Source of the DNA: Halobacillus salinus
Lineage (GTDB): Bacteria; Bacillota; Bacilli; Bacillales; Halobacillaceae
NCBI RefSeq assembly: GCF_004684905.1
Contig: NZ_SRJC01000001.1
Location: forward strand, 62,001 to 126,000
DNA length: 64,000 nucleotides
Direction: 5' to 3'
This document shows, one piece after another, positions 27,856 through 38,334 of this stretch; position 1 is the stretch's first letter, and every line of letters starts with the position of its first letter. The position numbers and the translations under genes are program-made. The notes below the pieces were generated by a model. That model was given only the letters and a program-made list of their open reading frames with translations, did not search any database and was not told where the DNA came from.

Positions 27856-27887
27856 CCGTTATGCAATTGCATAACGGTCTTATTTTG
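27856..27887. terminator. Perfect hairpin terminator after fused methyltransferase
   Basis: CCGTTATGCA pairs exactly with TGCATAACGG (22-base palindrome), followed by TCTTATTTTG. The rest of the gap up to 28134 holds no gene I can support. Confidence 0.65.
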
Positions 27888-28134
27888 TTTGAATATTCTA
27901 GTCAACATAAGTCTGCGTTCCACATGAGTCTGTAGCTGAAAATAAGTAAACCAATGTAGAAACTGATATAAGATGAGTAAAACTATGTAACTTTGAAAAA
28001 ATGCACCTATGTTAGATTTTTCATGGCATTTTAAATCCAAATAGTGCTGCATTTAGAATCCATAACATGTAAAATAATAGGGGGGGAGACTGGTACATAC
28101 TCTACAAGAACAATGAAAGAAGGAATGTCTTAAA

Positions 28135-29241
28135 ATGAGATTTTATAAAGGAGAATTATTTAGTGGTCCAGGTGGTATCGCGAAGGGGGCTCAAGAGGCT
28201 AAAGTTACACAACCTGAAACAGGAGAGTTGTTTCACATTGAACACCGTTGGTCAAATGACCTTGATTTAGATACTTGTCAGACTTTTGCAAGAAATATTT
28301 GTGGAAGGGATTTTGATTCCACTGTACATCCTGGACCGGTTCAGGAACTTCCGTTAGGGAATAAGGATGAATTGCCGCCTATTGATTGTCTTACATTCGG
28401 ATTTCCCTGTAATGATTATAGCCAAGTAGGGAAGAAGAAGGGGCTGGAAGGGGATTATGGTCCATTATATACTTATGGAATAAAAGCTATAAAAGCATAC
28501 AAACCTATATTCTTTGTAGCCGAAAACGTAGGTGGCCTCAAAAGTGCCAATGAAGGTAAAGCATTTGTTCAGATCTTAACCGATTTGGAAGAATGCGGAT
28601 ATTATTTAACGCCACACTTATATAAATTTGAAGAATATGGAGTTCCTCAAGCACGCCATAGAATCATAATAGTGGGAATTCGAAATGACTACTATGAAAA
28701 GGGGTACCAATTTAAAGTGCCTGCTCCTACAACGAAACACAACTATGTTACGGCAGGTGAGGCCCTGACTGTTCCATATGAAGACGATGTCTTAAATCAC
28801 GAACTCCCAAGGCACTCTGAAAAGGTAATTCAAATGCTTGATCATATAGAAGAAGGTGGAAATGCCTGGAGCCCTAATTTACCTGAACATCTTAGATTAA
28901 AAGTAAAAGGAGCACGGTTAAGTTCAATATATAAGAGGCTTGATCGAAACCGACCAGCTTATACCGTTACTGGAAGTGGGGGCGGCGGGACACATATGTA
29001 TCATTGGCAGGAGAATCGAGCACTAACAAACCGGGAGAGAGCGCGCCTGCAAACGTTTCAAGATGATTTTGAGTTCTGTGGCAGAAGAGAATCTGTGAGG
29101 AAACAAATTGGTATGGCTGTTCCTGTAGAAGGAGCTAGGATTATATTTGCGGCAATTTTAAAAACATTTGCAGGTGTTGCATATGATCAAATAGAGCCCG
29201 ATCCAAAGGTCCAACTGAAAAATCTGCAACATTCTAAATAA
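28135..29241 (+). CDS. C5-cytosine DNA methyltransferase, second gene
   Basis: A 368-residue C5-methyltransferase of a divergent type. Motif I is LFSGPGGIAKGA near residue 8. The catalytic loop reads GFPCNDYSQVGKKKG near 88, so PCN replaces the usual PCQ. AENVGGL follows near 128, QARHRIIIVG near 178, and QIGMAVPVEGA near 325. Specificity cannot be read. It has its own unit between two terminators, which suggests independent expression, as is common for a protective methylase that must be made first after transfer. Confidence 0.88.
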   Translation: MRFYKGELFSGPGGIAKGAQEAKVTQPETGELFHIEHRWSNDLDLDTCQTFARNICGRDFDSTVHPGPVQELPLGNKDELPPIDCLTFGFPCNDYSQVGKKKGLEGDYGPLYTYGIKAIKAYKPIFFVAENVGGLKSANEGKAFVQILTDLEECGYYLTPHLYKFEEYGVPQARHRIIIVGIRNDYYEKGYQFKVPAPTTKHNYVTAGEALTVPYEDDVLNHELPRHSEKVIQMLDHIEEGGNAWSPNLPEHLRLKVKGARLSSIYKRLDRNRPAYTVTGSGGGGTHMYHWQENRALTNRERARLQTFQDDFEFCGRRESVRKQIGMAVPVEGARIIFAAILKTFAGVAYDQIEPDPKVQLKNLQHSK

Positions 29242-29385
29242 CTTTTCTGCTCTACCTGTCCCACATGAAGGAATGATTTTGGGGGGTGACATATGAATTG
29301 GCGTCACAAATGAACGGACAATGTCACTGACTGTTCATTACAACAATAATTTGTCCATTTTCAAAAAAAATGTTGTTCAGCGTCT

Positions 29386-29424
29386 AAAAGCTTGTGAGGG
29401 AGCGATTCCTTTCAAGCTTTTTTT
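29386..29424 (+). terminator. Rho-independent terminator
   Basis: AAAAGCTTG pairs with CAAGCTTTT, followed by further Ts. It lies 145 bases after the second methyltransferase gene; the remaining bases up to 29562 are AT-rich leader of the Z1 gene. Confidence 0.6.
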
Positions 29425-29562
29425 AAGAGTTTAATATATATGCTTAGTTATGAATTATATTCAAATAATAAACTGATACTTTCAATTTAATCCATTGGTT
29501 GTTTTCATGTACTTTTACCTATAAAATTAATGTAAGAGATTAGCAGAAAAGGGGAAAAAAGA

Positions 29563-32367
29563 ATGAGGGATATTTATTCAACTGCCCACGATGTAGTAAG
29601 GTCCTATATTGTGAACCGCAGACGTGATAACGCGACCTGGGAATCGATTTTATTTGAAGATAAAGGAGCTTATAATCTTGACTCCTTTATAGATATCAAA
29701 AAGATTTCCGGTGATTTTCCAGATGAAGTCACAAAAGATACCTTTCTGAAAATAGTTGAAGAACAAAAGGAAAATGAGAGGGAAGCTGAGAGTATTAAAG
29801 TTCCTGATGAAGATACGGTTATGCTTTCTGACTCAGAAGAGAACAATGTATCCGTTCCTTCGCACCCGGACTCTTCATGGCAGTTGTATAAAAAACGTCT
29901 AATCAACAGCGGCTTTACTGAAGAATCCATCTATAATTTAGAACAGTCTACGCTGCAGATACTTAGAAACCTTAACAAAGATACTTCTGGTATGGAACCT
30001 AAAAAAGGGTTGATGGTTGGTCATGTTCAGTCCGGTAAGACAGCAAGTATGGCGGCTCTAATGGCTATGGCTGCTGACTGGGGATGGAATTATTTCGTCG
30101 TGCTGTCAGGAATGATTGAGAACCTCCGTGCTCAGACAGAAACAAGATTGTGGAGTGATCTGAACAACGGGGGAAATCTTCATTGGAAGATTATTAAGAA
30201 TCCCTCTGTACAGTCAGAGAATGACGATAAACTTCAGCACCTGCACCTTAAAGAGAGCTCGCAAAGATATTTAACGGTTGCACTGAAGAACAAAGGAAGA
30301 CTGGAAGGACTCAACCGTTGGTTAAAAGATGATGAGGCCAAAATAAAAGACATGAATATGATCATCATCGATGATGAGGCAGACCAAGCAAGTATTAACA
30401 CAAAGAACGTAAACAATGAAGACGATGAGAGGGCAGCGATCAACAAGTTGGTTGTCGAATTGGTTGAGGGGAAAAACCGTAAAGTCCAGCCAAAATCGAC
30501 AAACTTCATCAGTTATACCGCAACCCCTTACTCAAATTTTCTTAACGAATCTACACCGAAATCATTGTATCCGAAGCATTTTATCGGAGCTCTTCCTACT
30601 GCACGCGAATACTTTGGTCCTAAGGAAATATTCGGGTTGGAGGAAGAAGGGTACGACGGTATGAACATTGTAAGGACAATAGAAGATGATGAGATAGAGC
30701 AGGTCAAGAATATGCAGGAAGGAATGGGCAACCAGCTTCCTGGTTCTCTTAAGAGATCGCTAGCATGGTTTGTTTGTGCTGTCGCTGGTATGCGGCATTC
30801 ATCAATTTCATATAGAAAACCCATCAGTATGCTGATTCACACCAGTCAGCGTCAGGCTCATCATGATCAAATGGCCGAACAGATAGAGCAGTGGTTCCAT
30901 AAACACTCTACAGATGAACTGGCAGCGTTCTGTAGAGAAGTGTATGAGGAAGAAGTGAATGCATTCACTCCAGAGGATTTGAAAAGAAGTGTTTCAAAGT
31001 ATCCGAAGAAAGTGGAGGAATTAAATGATTACCCTCCATTTGATGAGATCAGCAGTGAAGTGAAGTCTCTTATTGAACATGAAGTATCCTATATTATGAT
31101 GGGAGATGAAGGCAGACTGAAATACCACACGGGTATGCATCTCTGCATCGACAACTGTTCCAAAAACGGAATTGTTGACGATTTCCATATGAGGCTGTCC
31201 TATCCAGATTCTAAGGACCCGAACTATCCGGAAAAAGCTCCAGCCTTTATCATTATAGGAGGGAGTACGCTTTCCAGAGGTTTAACGATTGAAGGCCTTG
31301 TCAGCACTTACTTCCTTAGAGGTCCTAATGCTTCGGATACATTAATGCAGATGGGAAGATGGTTTGGGTACAGAAAGAAATATGAGGTGTTTCCTCGAAT
31401 CTGGATGACAGATGAAACGCAGGAAAAATTCAATTTCTTGTCCAACTTAGAATGGGAACTGAGGAGAGAATTGGAAGACTTCAGTGCTTCCAGGAAAAAT
31501 CCATCAGAATACGGTCCAAGAGTCAAGAATTCTCCAAAAGTAAGCTGGATGAGAATCACGTCTCCTAACAGAATGCAGAGTGCACAGGCTGTTGATCTTG
31601 ATTTCTCTGGAACGTCTAATCAGTTGATTCATTATCATAAGGACGCTGAGATCCTGAACCATAATCTGGAGGTTGTCCAGTCTTTCCTAGAAAAGCGCTC
31701 CAAGCCATATAAATCTGTGTTTGGAACATCAATCGTGTTTGAAGGAGTCGACTTCAAGTCGATTAAGGAATCTATTCTTAAGAAAATGACTTTCCACGAA
31801 CGTTCGACTATCTTCAATCAGATCGATCAATTCTGCGAATGGTACGAACAAGCAGAGAGTGAACTGAACTTTACTCGATGGAATGTTGTTGTATCAGGTG
31901 CGGGCAACGTGGATGAGCAGAAAGACTCTAATTGGGATATTCATGACTTCCATGTAGGTAAAGTAAATCGTACGGCGAAAAAGAAACAAGGCGATGACAG
32001 CATTCGTGAGAAACTGGACTATGTAAATATTGGTGTACTCAGAGCGCCAAGCGACCTCATTGCGGATGTCCCACAACAGTTCTTCGAACAATTTGAAGAC
32101 GACAAAGGTATGAAAGATATAGGTATTAAACACATCACAAATCTCAGAGAGAAGTATAATCTTGGATCCACACCGCAACTTCTGATTTACCGGATAAACA
32201 AAGATTCCACTCCTTCTGAGAAAGCCAAGCAAAGAGCACCACTTAACCTGGATACAGATCCGGTTGGGATCTGCTTATTTGTACCTGGAGACAGAAAAAC
32301 TGGTTCAAAAGCGAAAGCACTGCAGATCAAATTAAACACAGATCAATTCTATGAGCCGGAGGAATGA
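29563..32367 (+). CDS. Z1-domain superfamily II helicase of a restriction system
   Basis: A 934-residue Z1-type helicase. Walker A MVGHVQSGKTASMAAL lies near residue 150, Walker B IIDDEADQAS near 268, YTATPYSNFL near 317, and the second lobe has IIGGSTLSRGLTIEGL near 565 and MQMGRWFGYR near 595. Iyer, Abhiman and Aravind (2008) described Z1 helicases together with MutL/HSP90-like MORC ATPases, C5-methylases and Vsr in restriction-modification systems; this locus has all of these. The stop overlaps the next start by 4 bases. AAAAGGGGAAAAAAG precedes the ATG. Confidence 0.88.
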   Translation: MRDIYSTAHDVVRSYIVNRRRDNATWESILFEDKGAYNLDSFIDIKKISGDFPDEVTKDTFLKIVEEQKENEREAESIKVPDEDTVMLSDSEENNVSVPSHPDSSWQLYKKRLINSGFTEESIYNLEQSTLQILRNLNKDTSGMEPKKGLMVGHVQSGKTASMAALMAMAADWGWNYFVVLSGMIENLRAQTETRLWSDLNNGGNLHWKIIKNPSVQSENDDKLQHLHLKESSQRYLTVALKNKGRLEGLNRWLKDDEAKIKDMNMIIIDDEADQASINTKNVNNEDDERAAINKLVVELVEGKNRKVQPKSTNFISYTATPYSNFLNESTPKSLYPKHFIGALPTAREYFGPKEIFGLEEEGYDGMNIVRTIEDDEIEQVKNMQEGMGNQLPGSLKRSLAWFVCAVAGMRHSSISYRKPISMLIHTSQRQAHHDQMAEQIEQWFHKHSTDELAAFCREVYEEEVNAFTPEDLKRSVSKYPKKVEELNDYPPFDEISSEVKSLIEHEVSYIMMGDEGRLKYHTGMHLCIDNCSKNGIVDDFHMRLSYPDSKDPNYPEKAPAFIIIGGSTLSRGLTIEGLVSTYFLRGPNASDTLMQMGRWFGYRKKYEVFPRIWMTDETQEKFNFLSNLEWELRRELEDFSASRKNPSEYGPRVKNSPKVSWMRITSPNRMQSAQAVDLDFSGTSNQLIHYHKDAEILNHNLEVVQSFLEKRSKPYKSVFGTSIVFEGVDFKSIKESILKKMTFHERSTIFNQIDQFCEWYEQAESELNFTRWNVVVSGAGNVDEQKDSNWDIHDFHVGKVNRTAKKKQGDDSIREKLDYVNIGVLRAPSDLIADVPQQFFEQFEDDKGMKDIGIKHITNLREKYNLGSTPQLLIYRINKDSTPSEKAKQRAPLNLDTDPVGICLFVPGDRKTGSKAKALQIKLNTDQFYEPEE

Positions 32368-34415
32368 TGAACGTGACAGCTTTATCGGTAGACATAGCAA
32401 AAGTAGATAGAATGGCGCAGACAGGCAGTTCGCTTCTGCGCCTTATCCAAAACGATGAACTTCCTATATTAGACTTATTAGTCAGGGAGTCCCTCCAGAA
32501 TAGTCTGGACGCAAAGCGGTCGGAATGCCCTAATGTTAATGTGGACCTTTCTATAAAAAGCTTTAACAAGAACACTGCGTTGGAGCATTTCGAGGGCCTG
32601 GCTGATACATTTGCACATGAATTTCCATCCCCTGAACAGAAATCTCTCGTCATTAAAGACTCTAATACGGTCGGATTAACAGGTCCGTTGAGCTATGAAG
32701 AGATGGAATCAAGAGATGAACAGGGGAATATGCTAAATCTAGTGTATGAAATTGGAAGACCTCAACAGAAAGAAGGGGCAGGTGGCTCCTGGGGCCTTGG
32801 GAAGACCGTGTATTTCAGGGCTGGTGTGGGACTGGTTATCTATTATTCCCGCATTAAAAAAGAGAATGGAAGTTTCGAATCAAGACTTGCAGCATGTTTA
32901 ATTGAGGATGAGGAGAAAGACAAGAAGTCTACCTTTATCCCATATGAGTCAGAAAGTAAACTAAAGCGAGGCATTGCATGGTGGGGTGTTCCCAGAGGGG
33001 ATAAGACTGTACCTTTAACTGATGAGGTTGAAATCAACCGCATCCTCGAATCCTTTAACATTGAGAAGTTTGAAGGTGAAGAAACAGGTACAACTGTTAT
33101 CATTCCCTTCATAAAAGAAGAAAATCTGCTTACTGAGAACATTGGTGAGAACAATAAACCTCTACCTTGGCATTCATCTGTTGAAAGATATTTGAATGTT
33201 TCGGTTCAACGTTGGTATGCACCCCGTCTGGCCAATGAATATTATCCATATGGAGGATGGCTCCGTTGTTCTATAAATAGCAAGCAGATTGATTATAACC
33301 GGATGGAGCCAAGTTTTCAGGTTCTTCAATCCCTTTACAACAGAACGCTCAAGAACTACAACAAGAAGGATATAGTGAGTGATTCAGAATCATACGTGGA
33401 ACCTATCATTACGAGAAATACACTGGATAACGGTGAAGCTGGTAAGATTTCCTTCGCTCTTGTGAAGCGTGATACCTTGAAGATGACGGTTCCTGATAAT
33501 CTAGCATCACCATACGATTATTTCGATATTCCTAATCAATCAGATATGGATAATACACCTATCATTTCATATACCAGAAAACCGGGGATGATTGTCAGTT
33601 ACAACACGACTGGAGGATGGGTTGAAAAAATACAGACTCAAAGCGAAGATGAATTTTTAATTGGAATTTTTGTTCCAAATTCAGAAAACCCTGTAACCCA
33701 TCCTGATTTTAAAGATAAGGCACCTACATTGGAAGGTTATTTACGGAAGAGTGAAAAAGCGGACCACAGATCTTGGTCAGATTATAATGAAAATGGGAAG
33801 TACCTGAATTTAATTAAAAGGATTCAAACCACCATGCCTAGAAGGGTCAATCAAAAGATTGACAGAGAAGAAAAAAATGAGAAGAACGTAAAAGCCAACC
33901 AGTTAAGCAGTGTTGTAGGAAAAGCTCTTCTTCCTCCGCGCGGCTATGGAAAGACCAGTAACAGGAAACCGGGTAAAGGTGGTAATGGTGGTAAAGGAAG
34001 TACCAGCACTAAAACAAAAAACTTCTCCTATAAGATTGACCGTGTGAACCCAATTAATATCTATGAAACAGAGATTCAATTCTCTATTGATGCTGGAGAT
34101 AAAGCCTGCACGGCTCAAATTGAAATTGCTGCTCTTGCGGAGCGTGAAACTATAAAGGCTGATAAGTGGGAATCAGATGATGGAATTGGGACAACTTTCC
34201 CGTTTCTTATCAATGAGATATCCGTAGATAATGAAGTCGGCACTGAACACATTACAACCGATTATTCTGAGCGGTTATACGCGGCGAAGCTCTACGTTCC
34301 TGAGCAGACAAAAGACGTGACAGGCAGCGTCGTTGTAAAGAGCAGCGACCCACTTATACAAATGAAAATTCTCATGAATGACTTAACTGAAGCGGAGAGT
34401 AAGGTAAATGAATAA
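32364..34415 (+). CDS. MORC/MutL-like GHKL ATPase of a restriction system
   Basis: A 683-residue GHKL ATPase. The N box is LLVRESLQNSLDAK near residue 38, KDSNTVGLTG near 97 is the DxGxG equivalent, and GSWGLGKT near 141 is the flexible ATP lid. The middle and C-terminal parts are unique, with a Gly/Lys linker (GKGGNGGKGSTSTKTK) near 540 followed by a beta-rich tail. By family it should act as an ATP-gated clamp that couples the Z1 motor to DNA cleavage. It overlaps both neighbours (4 bases with Z1, 8 with the next gene), so expression is coupled. Confidence 0.85.
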   Translation: MMNVTALSVDIAKVDRMAQTGSSLLRLIQNDELPILDLLVRESLQNSLDAKRSECPNVNVDLSIKSFNKNTALEHFEGLADTFAHEFPSPEQKSLVIKDSNTVGLTGPLSYEEMESRDEQGNMLNLVYEIGRPQQKEGAGGSWGLGKTVYFRAGVGLVIYYSRIKKENGSFESRLAACLIEDEEKDKKSTFIPYESESKLKRGIAWWGVPRGDKTVPLTDEVEINRILESFNIEKFEGEETGTTVIIPFIKEENLLTENIGENNKPLPWHSSVERYLNVSVQRWYAPRLANEYYPYGGWLRCSINSKQIDYNRMEPSFQVLQSLYNRTLKNYNKKDIVSDSESYVEPIITRNTLDNGEAGKISFALVKRDTLKMTVPDNLASPYDYFDIPNQSDMDNTPIISYTRKPGMIVSYNTTGGWVEKIQTQSEDEFLIGIFVPNSENPVTHPDFKDKAPTLEGYLRKSEKADHRSWSDYNENGKYLNLIKRIQTTMPRRVNQKIDREEKNEKNVKANQLSSVVGKALLPPRGYGKTSNRKPGKGGNGGKGSTSTKTKNFSYKIDRVNPINIYETEIQFSIDAGDKACTAQIEIAALAERETIKADKWESDDGIGTTFPFLINEISVDNEVGTEHITTDYSERLYAAKLYVPEQTKDVTGSVVVKSSDPLIQMKILMNDLTEAESKVNE

Positions 34416-35340
34416 TACAATTTCGTTTTTCAAAACACTCGATGAGGACATGCTGTTGGATATTGGGTATCAGGAAACACCTCTCAGCCTTTCTTTCACT
34501 AGAGACGGGATGGAAAGGTTCTTCGATACGTCTAACCTGGGTGAAGGGCACATCAAGGAAGTGCTTCTTCAGGAAGATTCCTACAGCTTTGATTTCTCTA
34601 AAGATTGTCTGAAATACTCAAAATATATAACCATCCAAAACCATCAGCGTCTATTCGGAATGAACGGTCTGGTATCTGAAGATGGAGAGGTTGGACTTGC
34701 CGTGAAGTATTATTCCAAGGAGTCCCAACAGCAATACACCAAGCCCGTAAGGAAATTCACATCTGACAGCGGCCCCATAGTAGACCAACTTGTAGAAATT
34801 GAGATTCCTCCAAGTTTCTTTAGAAAAAACCTGACCATAGAAGTTCTTTTATTCGCCGTATCTCCAATTGTGAAAGAACTACCTGGTTCAAGGGGAACCA
34901 TTTTCGGCTCACTGGACAGTGTACGATGTGTAATTGAAGGAGAAGGTGGAAGCTTCCCCATCCTATACCATGATGATCCTGGTAAGCCTCTATGGTGGGT
35001 GGAGTGTAATTGGGAAGACGCGGCAATTGATCCTTTCCACGAAGACTACGTTTCGCTCAACATTAATAGGAAACACCCGGATGCAAAAGATCTTAAGCTG
35101 AATAAGATGCCTGAGGTTTCTCCAATGATGAAACAAGTTATTTCTTCTGCACTGTTTACTATTTCGCTCAAAGTACTCCACGAGTACAATTCAGAGCAGT
35201 TAAAAATTGAGGACTTTGATGAAGGATCAATTGCCAGTGCCATTTCTTATTTTACGGAGAATGTGGAAGGTAGTGTATCTTCACCTGAGCTGCTTTCTAA
35301 GGGAATATTGAAGTCTGTTACGGAAAGGTTTGAGGGTTGA
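34408..35340 (+). CDS. Uncharacterised accessory protein of the Z1/MORC system
   Basis: A 310-residue soluble protein overlapping the MORC gene (8 bases) and abutting the next. No catalytic motif or family is recognised. The middle (residues 100-190) alternates short strands (LVEIEIPPSFF, IEVLLFAVSPIV), while the C-terminal 80 residues are helical. It is inferred to be a structural or recognition subunit because its position is fixed between MORC and the DUF6339-like gene. Confidence 0.7.
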   Translation: MNNTISFFKTLDEDMLLDIGYQETPLSLSFTRDGMERFFDTSNLGEGHIKEVLLQEDSYSFDFSKDCLKYSKYITIQNHQRLFGMNGLVSEDGEVGLAVKYYSKESQQQYTKPVRKFTSDSGPIVDQLVEIEIPPSFFRKNLTIEVLLFAVSPIVKELPGSRGTIFGSLDSVRCVIEGEGGSFPILYHDDPGKPLWWVECNWEDAAIDPFHEDYVSLNINRKHPDAKDLKLNKMPEVSPMMKQVISSALFTISLKVLHEYNSEQLKIEDFDEGSIASAISYFTENVEGSVSSPELLSKGILKSVTERFEG

Positions 35341-35342
35341 TC

Positions 35343-36053
35343 ATGTGGAAGGAAATGTCCAGAAAAGAAGCGGATAAGAGATTTGAAGAAATGGTAAATA
35401 ACGGATTTGAGCCTAAACTGCGTAAAAACCAATTTGACGCTCCCCTCCGGGATCACTTGATAGCTATGCACAATGAAATCCTTGAGGAATTCTCGTTGAA
35501 TGAGGAAAGTCTCAATAAAAAAACCTATTTGTATGATCTTCAATTTGCACTAAGATTATATAATCTGTTAATATCTGATGACTTTCAAATGAGCGTTCAG
35601 AGTGCTTCTTCAGATGGCGTGTGGCGGTATATTTCCCTCAATATCATTCCAGATATTGTTCATACAAGATGGGGAAGTAATGACAACAGATTTTATAAGC
35701 AGCCCAGAAGAATATGGGTGAAAACTCTCTGGTGGTACATCTTCCTATCATGGCAGGGTAGTGTTCGTGAAACAGAGAGTATTCTTAGAAGCAACACAAC
35801 TGATGACCTTGTTCAATTAGTAGAGCGTGCAGGAGCGAACGGTTACCGAGTAAGTTTATCACGTGAAATTATGAAGTATTATGGTCAGATTCCCTCGGAT
35901 AGTGACCTTAGATCGAGAAATTTGTTCAGGAAGGTTATGAAACTGAACACTGCTAAAACCAGTACGCTGGAGCCGGAACTGATAGACGGTGGAATTGAAG
36001 CTTATGTGAGGGATCTTTTTGAAAACTTTACTAAAGAATTACAACGACAATAA
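35343..36053 (+). CDS. Accessory protein of the Z1/MORC system, DUF6339-like
   Basis: A 236-residue helical protein. I chose ATG 35343, 6 bases after GAGGG, over TTG 35337. The central Trp/Arg-rich segments (DGVWRYISLNIIPDIV near residue 89, and RRIWVKTLWWYIFLSW near 122) resemble DUF6339; this match is from memory and modest. No catalytic residues are evident. The next methyltransferase begins inside its last codons. Confidence 0.6.
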   Translation: MWKEMSRKEADKRFEEMVNNGFEPKLRKNQFDAPLRDHLIAMHNEILEEFSLNEESLNKKTYLYDLQFALRLYNLLISDDFQMSVQSASSDGVWRYISLNIIPDIVHTRWGSNDNRFYKQPRRIWVKTLWWYIFLSWQGSVRETESILRSNTTDDLVQLVERAGANGYRVSLSREIMKYYGQIPSDSDLRSRNLFRKVMKLNTAKTSTLEPELIDGGIEAYVRDLFENFTKELQRQ

Positions 36054-37401
36054 AGGTGAAAGTTCTCTCGGGAACTACCATGTTCTTGATTTGTTCTCTG
36101 GATGCGGAGGTCTCGCTCTAGGCTTTAATCAAAGTGGTTTCAGCATTTACGAAAGTGTAGAGCTAGATGAAGCCGCATCCAAAACAGCTTCTTATAACCT
36201 GCATGTTAAAGAAAATAATAATACTCATGCAGCAAATCTAAGTGTGCTTGATTACTTTTACAAGCCTGAACTTACAGGGGGGAAAGTCGTTACAATCGGA
36301 GGCCCCCCATGTCAGGCCTACTCGAATATCGGTAAGGCAAAGATCAGGTCCCTTGGGGAGGATCGCTTCGGCATAAATGATGACAGGGCGTTCCTCTATG
36401 AAGAATTCCTGCGTGTGGCTTTAGAAGCGTCATCTGACTTTATTGTTATGGAGAATGTCCCAGAGGCCGTGAACTTTCTGGGGGTGAATATTGCTCAAGA
36501 AGTCTGCAGGGAACTGGAGAAACAGGGCTATCAGGTTTTGTGGACGATATTAAACGCTGCTGATTACGGTGTGCCTCAGATCAGGGAAAGGCTTTTTGTT
36601 TTTGCGATGAAGAATGAATTGGGAGGAAAGATTGTTCTTCCTGAGCCTACACATCAAAGGCCTGATCATACATTTAACACACCAAATGAAAGAAGGTTCA
36701 AACGTTTTAAGGAAGACTGCTACTTCCGTGAACCGAGAACACCTGTGAAAGACCTACCAGAATGGGTGACAACACATGAAGCCTTATCCGACCTGCCGGA
36801 ACTTTTGATTGATTCTGGTTCAACATATCAGTATTTTAAACCCAATATCCGTCTTCCCTATCTTACTGAGGCGCGGAATGCGTACCAGAAAAAGATGAGA
36901 AGAAATACTTGGAATGCTTCCTTTGTATCCGGTAATTCATACAGGAATACAGGAAGAGACTTCAAGATCTTCGAGGAAATGAATTGGGGAGATGATTATC
37001 GACACGCTCATGAAATCTCTCAAGAGATTTTTAGAAAAGAAGCTAAGAGGTTGAAACTCACGAAGTCAGGTCATCCAAAAGCGTACCATGAACTTTATCA
37101 AAAGATAGTACCTCCCTATAATAAAGATAAATTCTTTACTAAATGGAAAAGGCTGTCTCCCTACAAACCATCCCACACATTGGTCGCCCACTTGGGTACA
37201 GATACGTATAGCCATATACATCCATATGAGCCAAGAGGCATCTCAATCAGGGAAGCTGCAAGACTGCAGTCATTTCCTGATGACTTTCTTTTTCAGGGGG
37301 GCATGGGGGACTCATTTAAACAAATAGGTAATGCTGTACCTCCCTTGTTAAGCGAAGCGATATCGAAAGCCGTTATAAAGAGTCTTAGTATTGGAGGGTA
37401 A
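36019..37401 (+). CDS. C5-cytosine DNA methyltransferase, third gene
   Basis: A 460-residue C5-methyltransferase: motif I DLFSGCGGLALGF near residue 23, catalytic GGPPCQAYSNIGKAK near 94, ENVPEA near 145, YGVPQIRERLFVFA near 185, and QIGNAVPP near 440. The target-recognition region spans about 220-400. The start is TTG 36019, 6 bases after GAGGG and within the previous gene; I see no in-frame ATG before motif I. The 35-base overlap places this methylase inside the Z1/MORC operon, unlike the first two. Confidence 0.87.
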   Translation: MKTLLKNYNDNKGESSLGNYHVLDLFSGCGGLALGFNQSGFSIYESVELDEAASKTASYNLHVKENNNTHAANLSVLDYFYKPELTGGKVVTIGGPPCQAYSNIGKAKIRSLGEDRFGINDDRAFLYEEFLRVALEASSDFIVMENVPEAVNFLGVNIAQEVCRELEKQGYQVLWTILNAADYGVPQIRERLFVFAMKNELGGKIVLPEPTHQRPDHTFNTPNERRFKRFKEDCYFREPRTPVKDLPEWVTTHEALSDLPELLIDSGSTYQYFKPNIRLPYLTEARNAYQKKMRRNTWNASFVSGNSYRNTGRDFKIFEEMNWGDDYRHAHEISQEIFRKEAKRLKLTKSGHPKAYHELYQKIVPPYNKDKFFTKWKRLSPYKPSHTLVAHLGTDTYSHIHPYEPRGISIREAARLQSFPDDFLFQGGMGDSFKQIGNAVPPLLSEAISKAVIKSLSIGG

Positions 37402-37404
37402 TAG

Positions 37405-38325
37405 ATGGAACTTGTTTATAAATTAAGACAGTACTTTGCTTCTTTACAGCCGGAGAATATTCGAAAACTACCCGATAACCTTCTAGGGGAAGATTACCCA
37501 GGGTGGGTAGTGAAACTGAATGGTGAGGTCGGTGTTGGAATTGTTACCGACTTTGAAGTGAAAGTGAATGAGAAATTTACCAACGTAAACTTATACAACA
37601 AGCACCTGGTAATAGAGGGGGAGAAAAAGAATCTGCTGCTGCTCACATGTGAGAGTGATGAGAGAAGGTACGAATTTGCCAGTATAGCAGCGATCTTCCT
37701 CGACCCTGGTAAGGATGGAATAGACAGAGGGAACTTGAAAACGGAGCCTATTTCTTGGTGGGAAAAATGGAAGGATCTATTAGGAAACGCATCAGTGGAA
37801 AAGTCAGTTCATGGTGTCCTGGGAGAACTGGTCTCCTTAAAATACCTTGCTTCCAAAAGCAACAGCGACAACCTTCCCCGTTGGACAGGGCCTAAAGGGA
37901 ATTCTATTGATATAGAGCAGGACCGTAAAAACTATGAAGTTAAAACAACAACGAACAAATATGAGAATATCATAACGGTTAACAGTCAATTTCAATTAAG
38001 TTCAATCTTTAATGCGGATTTACTATTTATAAGAGTTGAAGAAAGTTCGAGTGGTTTTTCCATTAGCGATGTGGTTCGGGAACTGACTGAGCTTGGTTAT
38101 TCAGGTGAAGAATTAGAGGAAGGTCTCTTAAGGCTGGGACTTCCAGAGAATGCATCTGCTAGAGATAAGAAGTTTGTAGTGCTTGAAGGAAGAATATATA
38201 ATACAACAGGCTTGTTTTCCACTGAGGGCTTGAAGGAGTCGCTGGGCGATGCCGCTTCACACATTCTGCAAATTCAATACAAAATAGATTTGACTGGAAT
38301 GGACCACGAGGACATCAGTATATAA
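37405..38325 (+). CDS. DUF4420-type PD-(D/E)XK nuclease
   Basis: A 306-residue protein of the PF14390 (DUF4420) type. The N-terminal half is beta-rich. The nuclease core lies at about residues 160-210: GNSIDIEQ supplies the acidic residue, YEVKTTTNKY the E-x-K pair, then ITVNSQFQLS. It begins 3 bases after the third methyltransferase. As the last plus-strand gene of the operon and the only one with a visible nuclease motif, it is the likely cutter for the Z1/MORC motor complex. Confidence 0.8.
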   Translation: MELVYKLRQYFASLQPENIRKLPDNLLGEDYPGWVVKLNGEVGVGIVTDFEVKVNEKFTNVNLYNKHLVIEGEKKNLLLLTCESDERRYEFASIAAIFLDPGKDGIDRGNLKTEPISWWEKWKDLLGNASVEKSVHGVLGELVSLKYLASKSNSDNLPRWTGPKGNSIDIEQDRKNYEVKTTTNKYENIITVNSQFQLSSIFNADLLFIRVEESSSGFSISDVVRELTELGYSGEELEEGLLRLGLPENASARDKKFVVLEGRIYNTTGLFSTEGLKESLGDAASHILQIQYKIDLTGMDHEDISI

Positions 38326-38334
38326 AGGGAGTAA

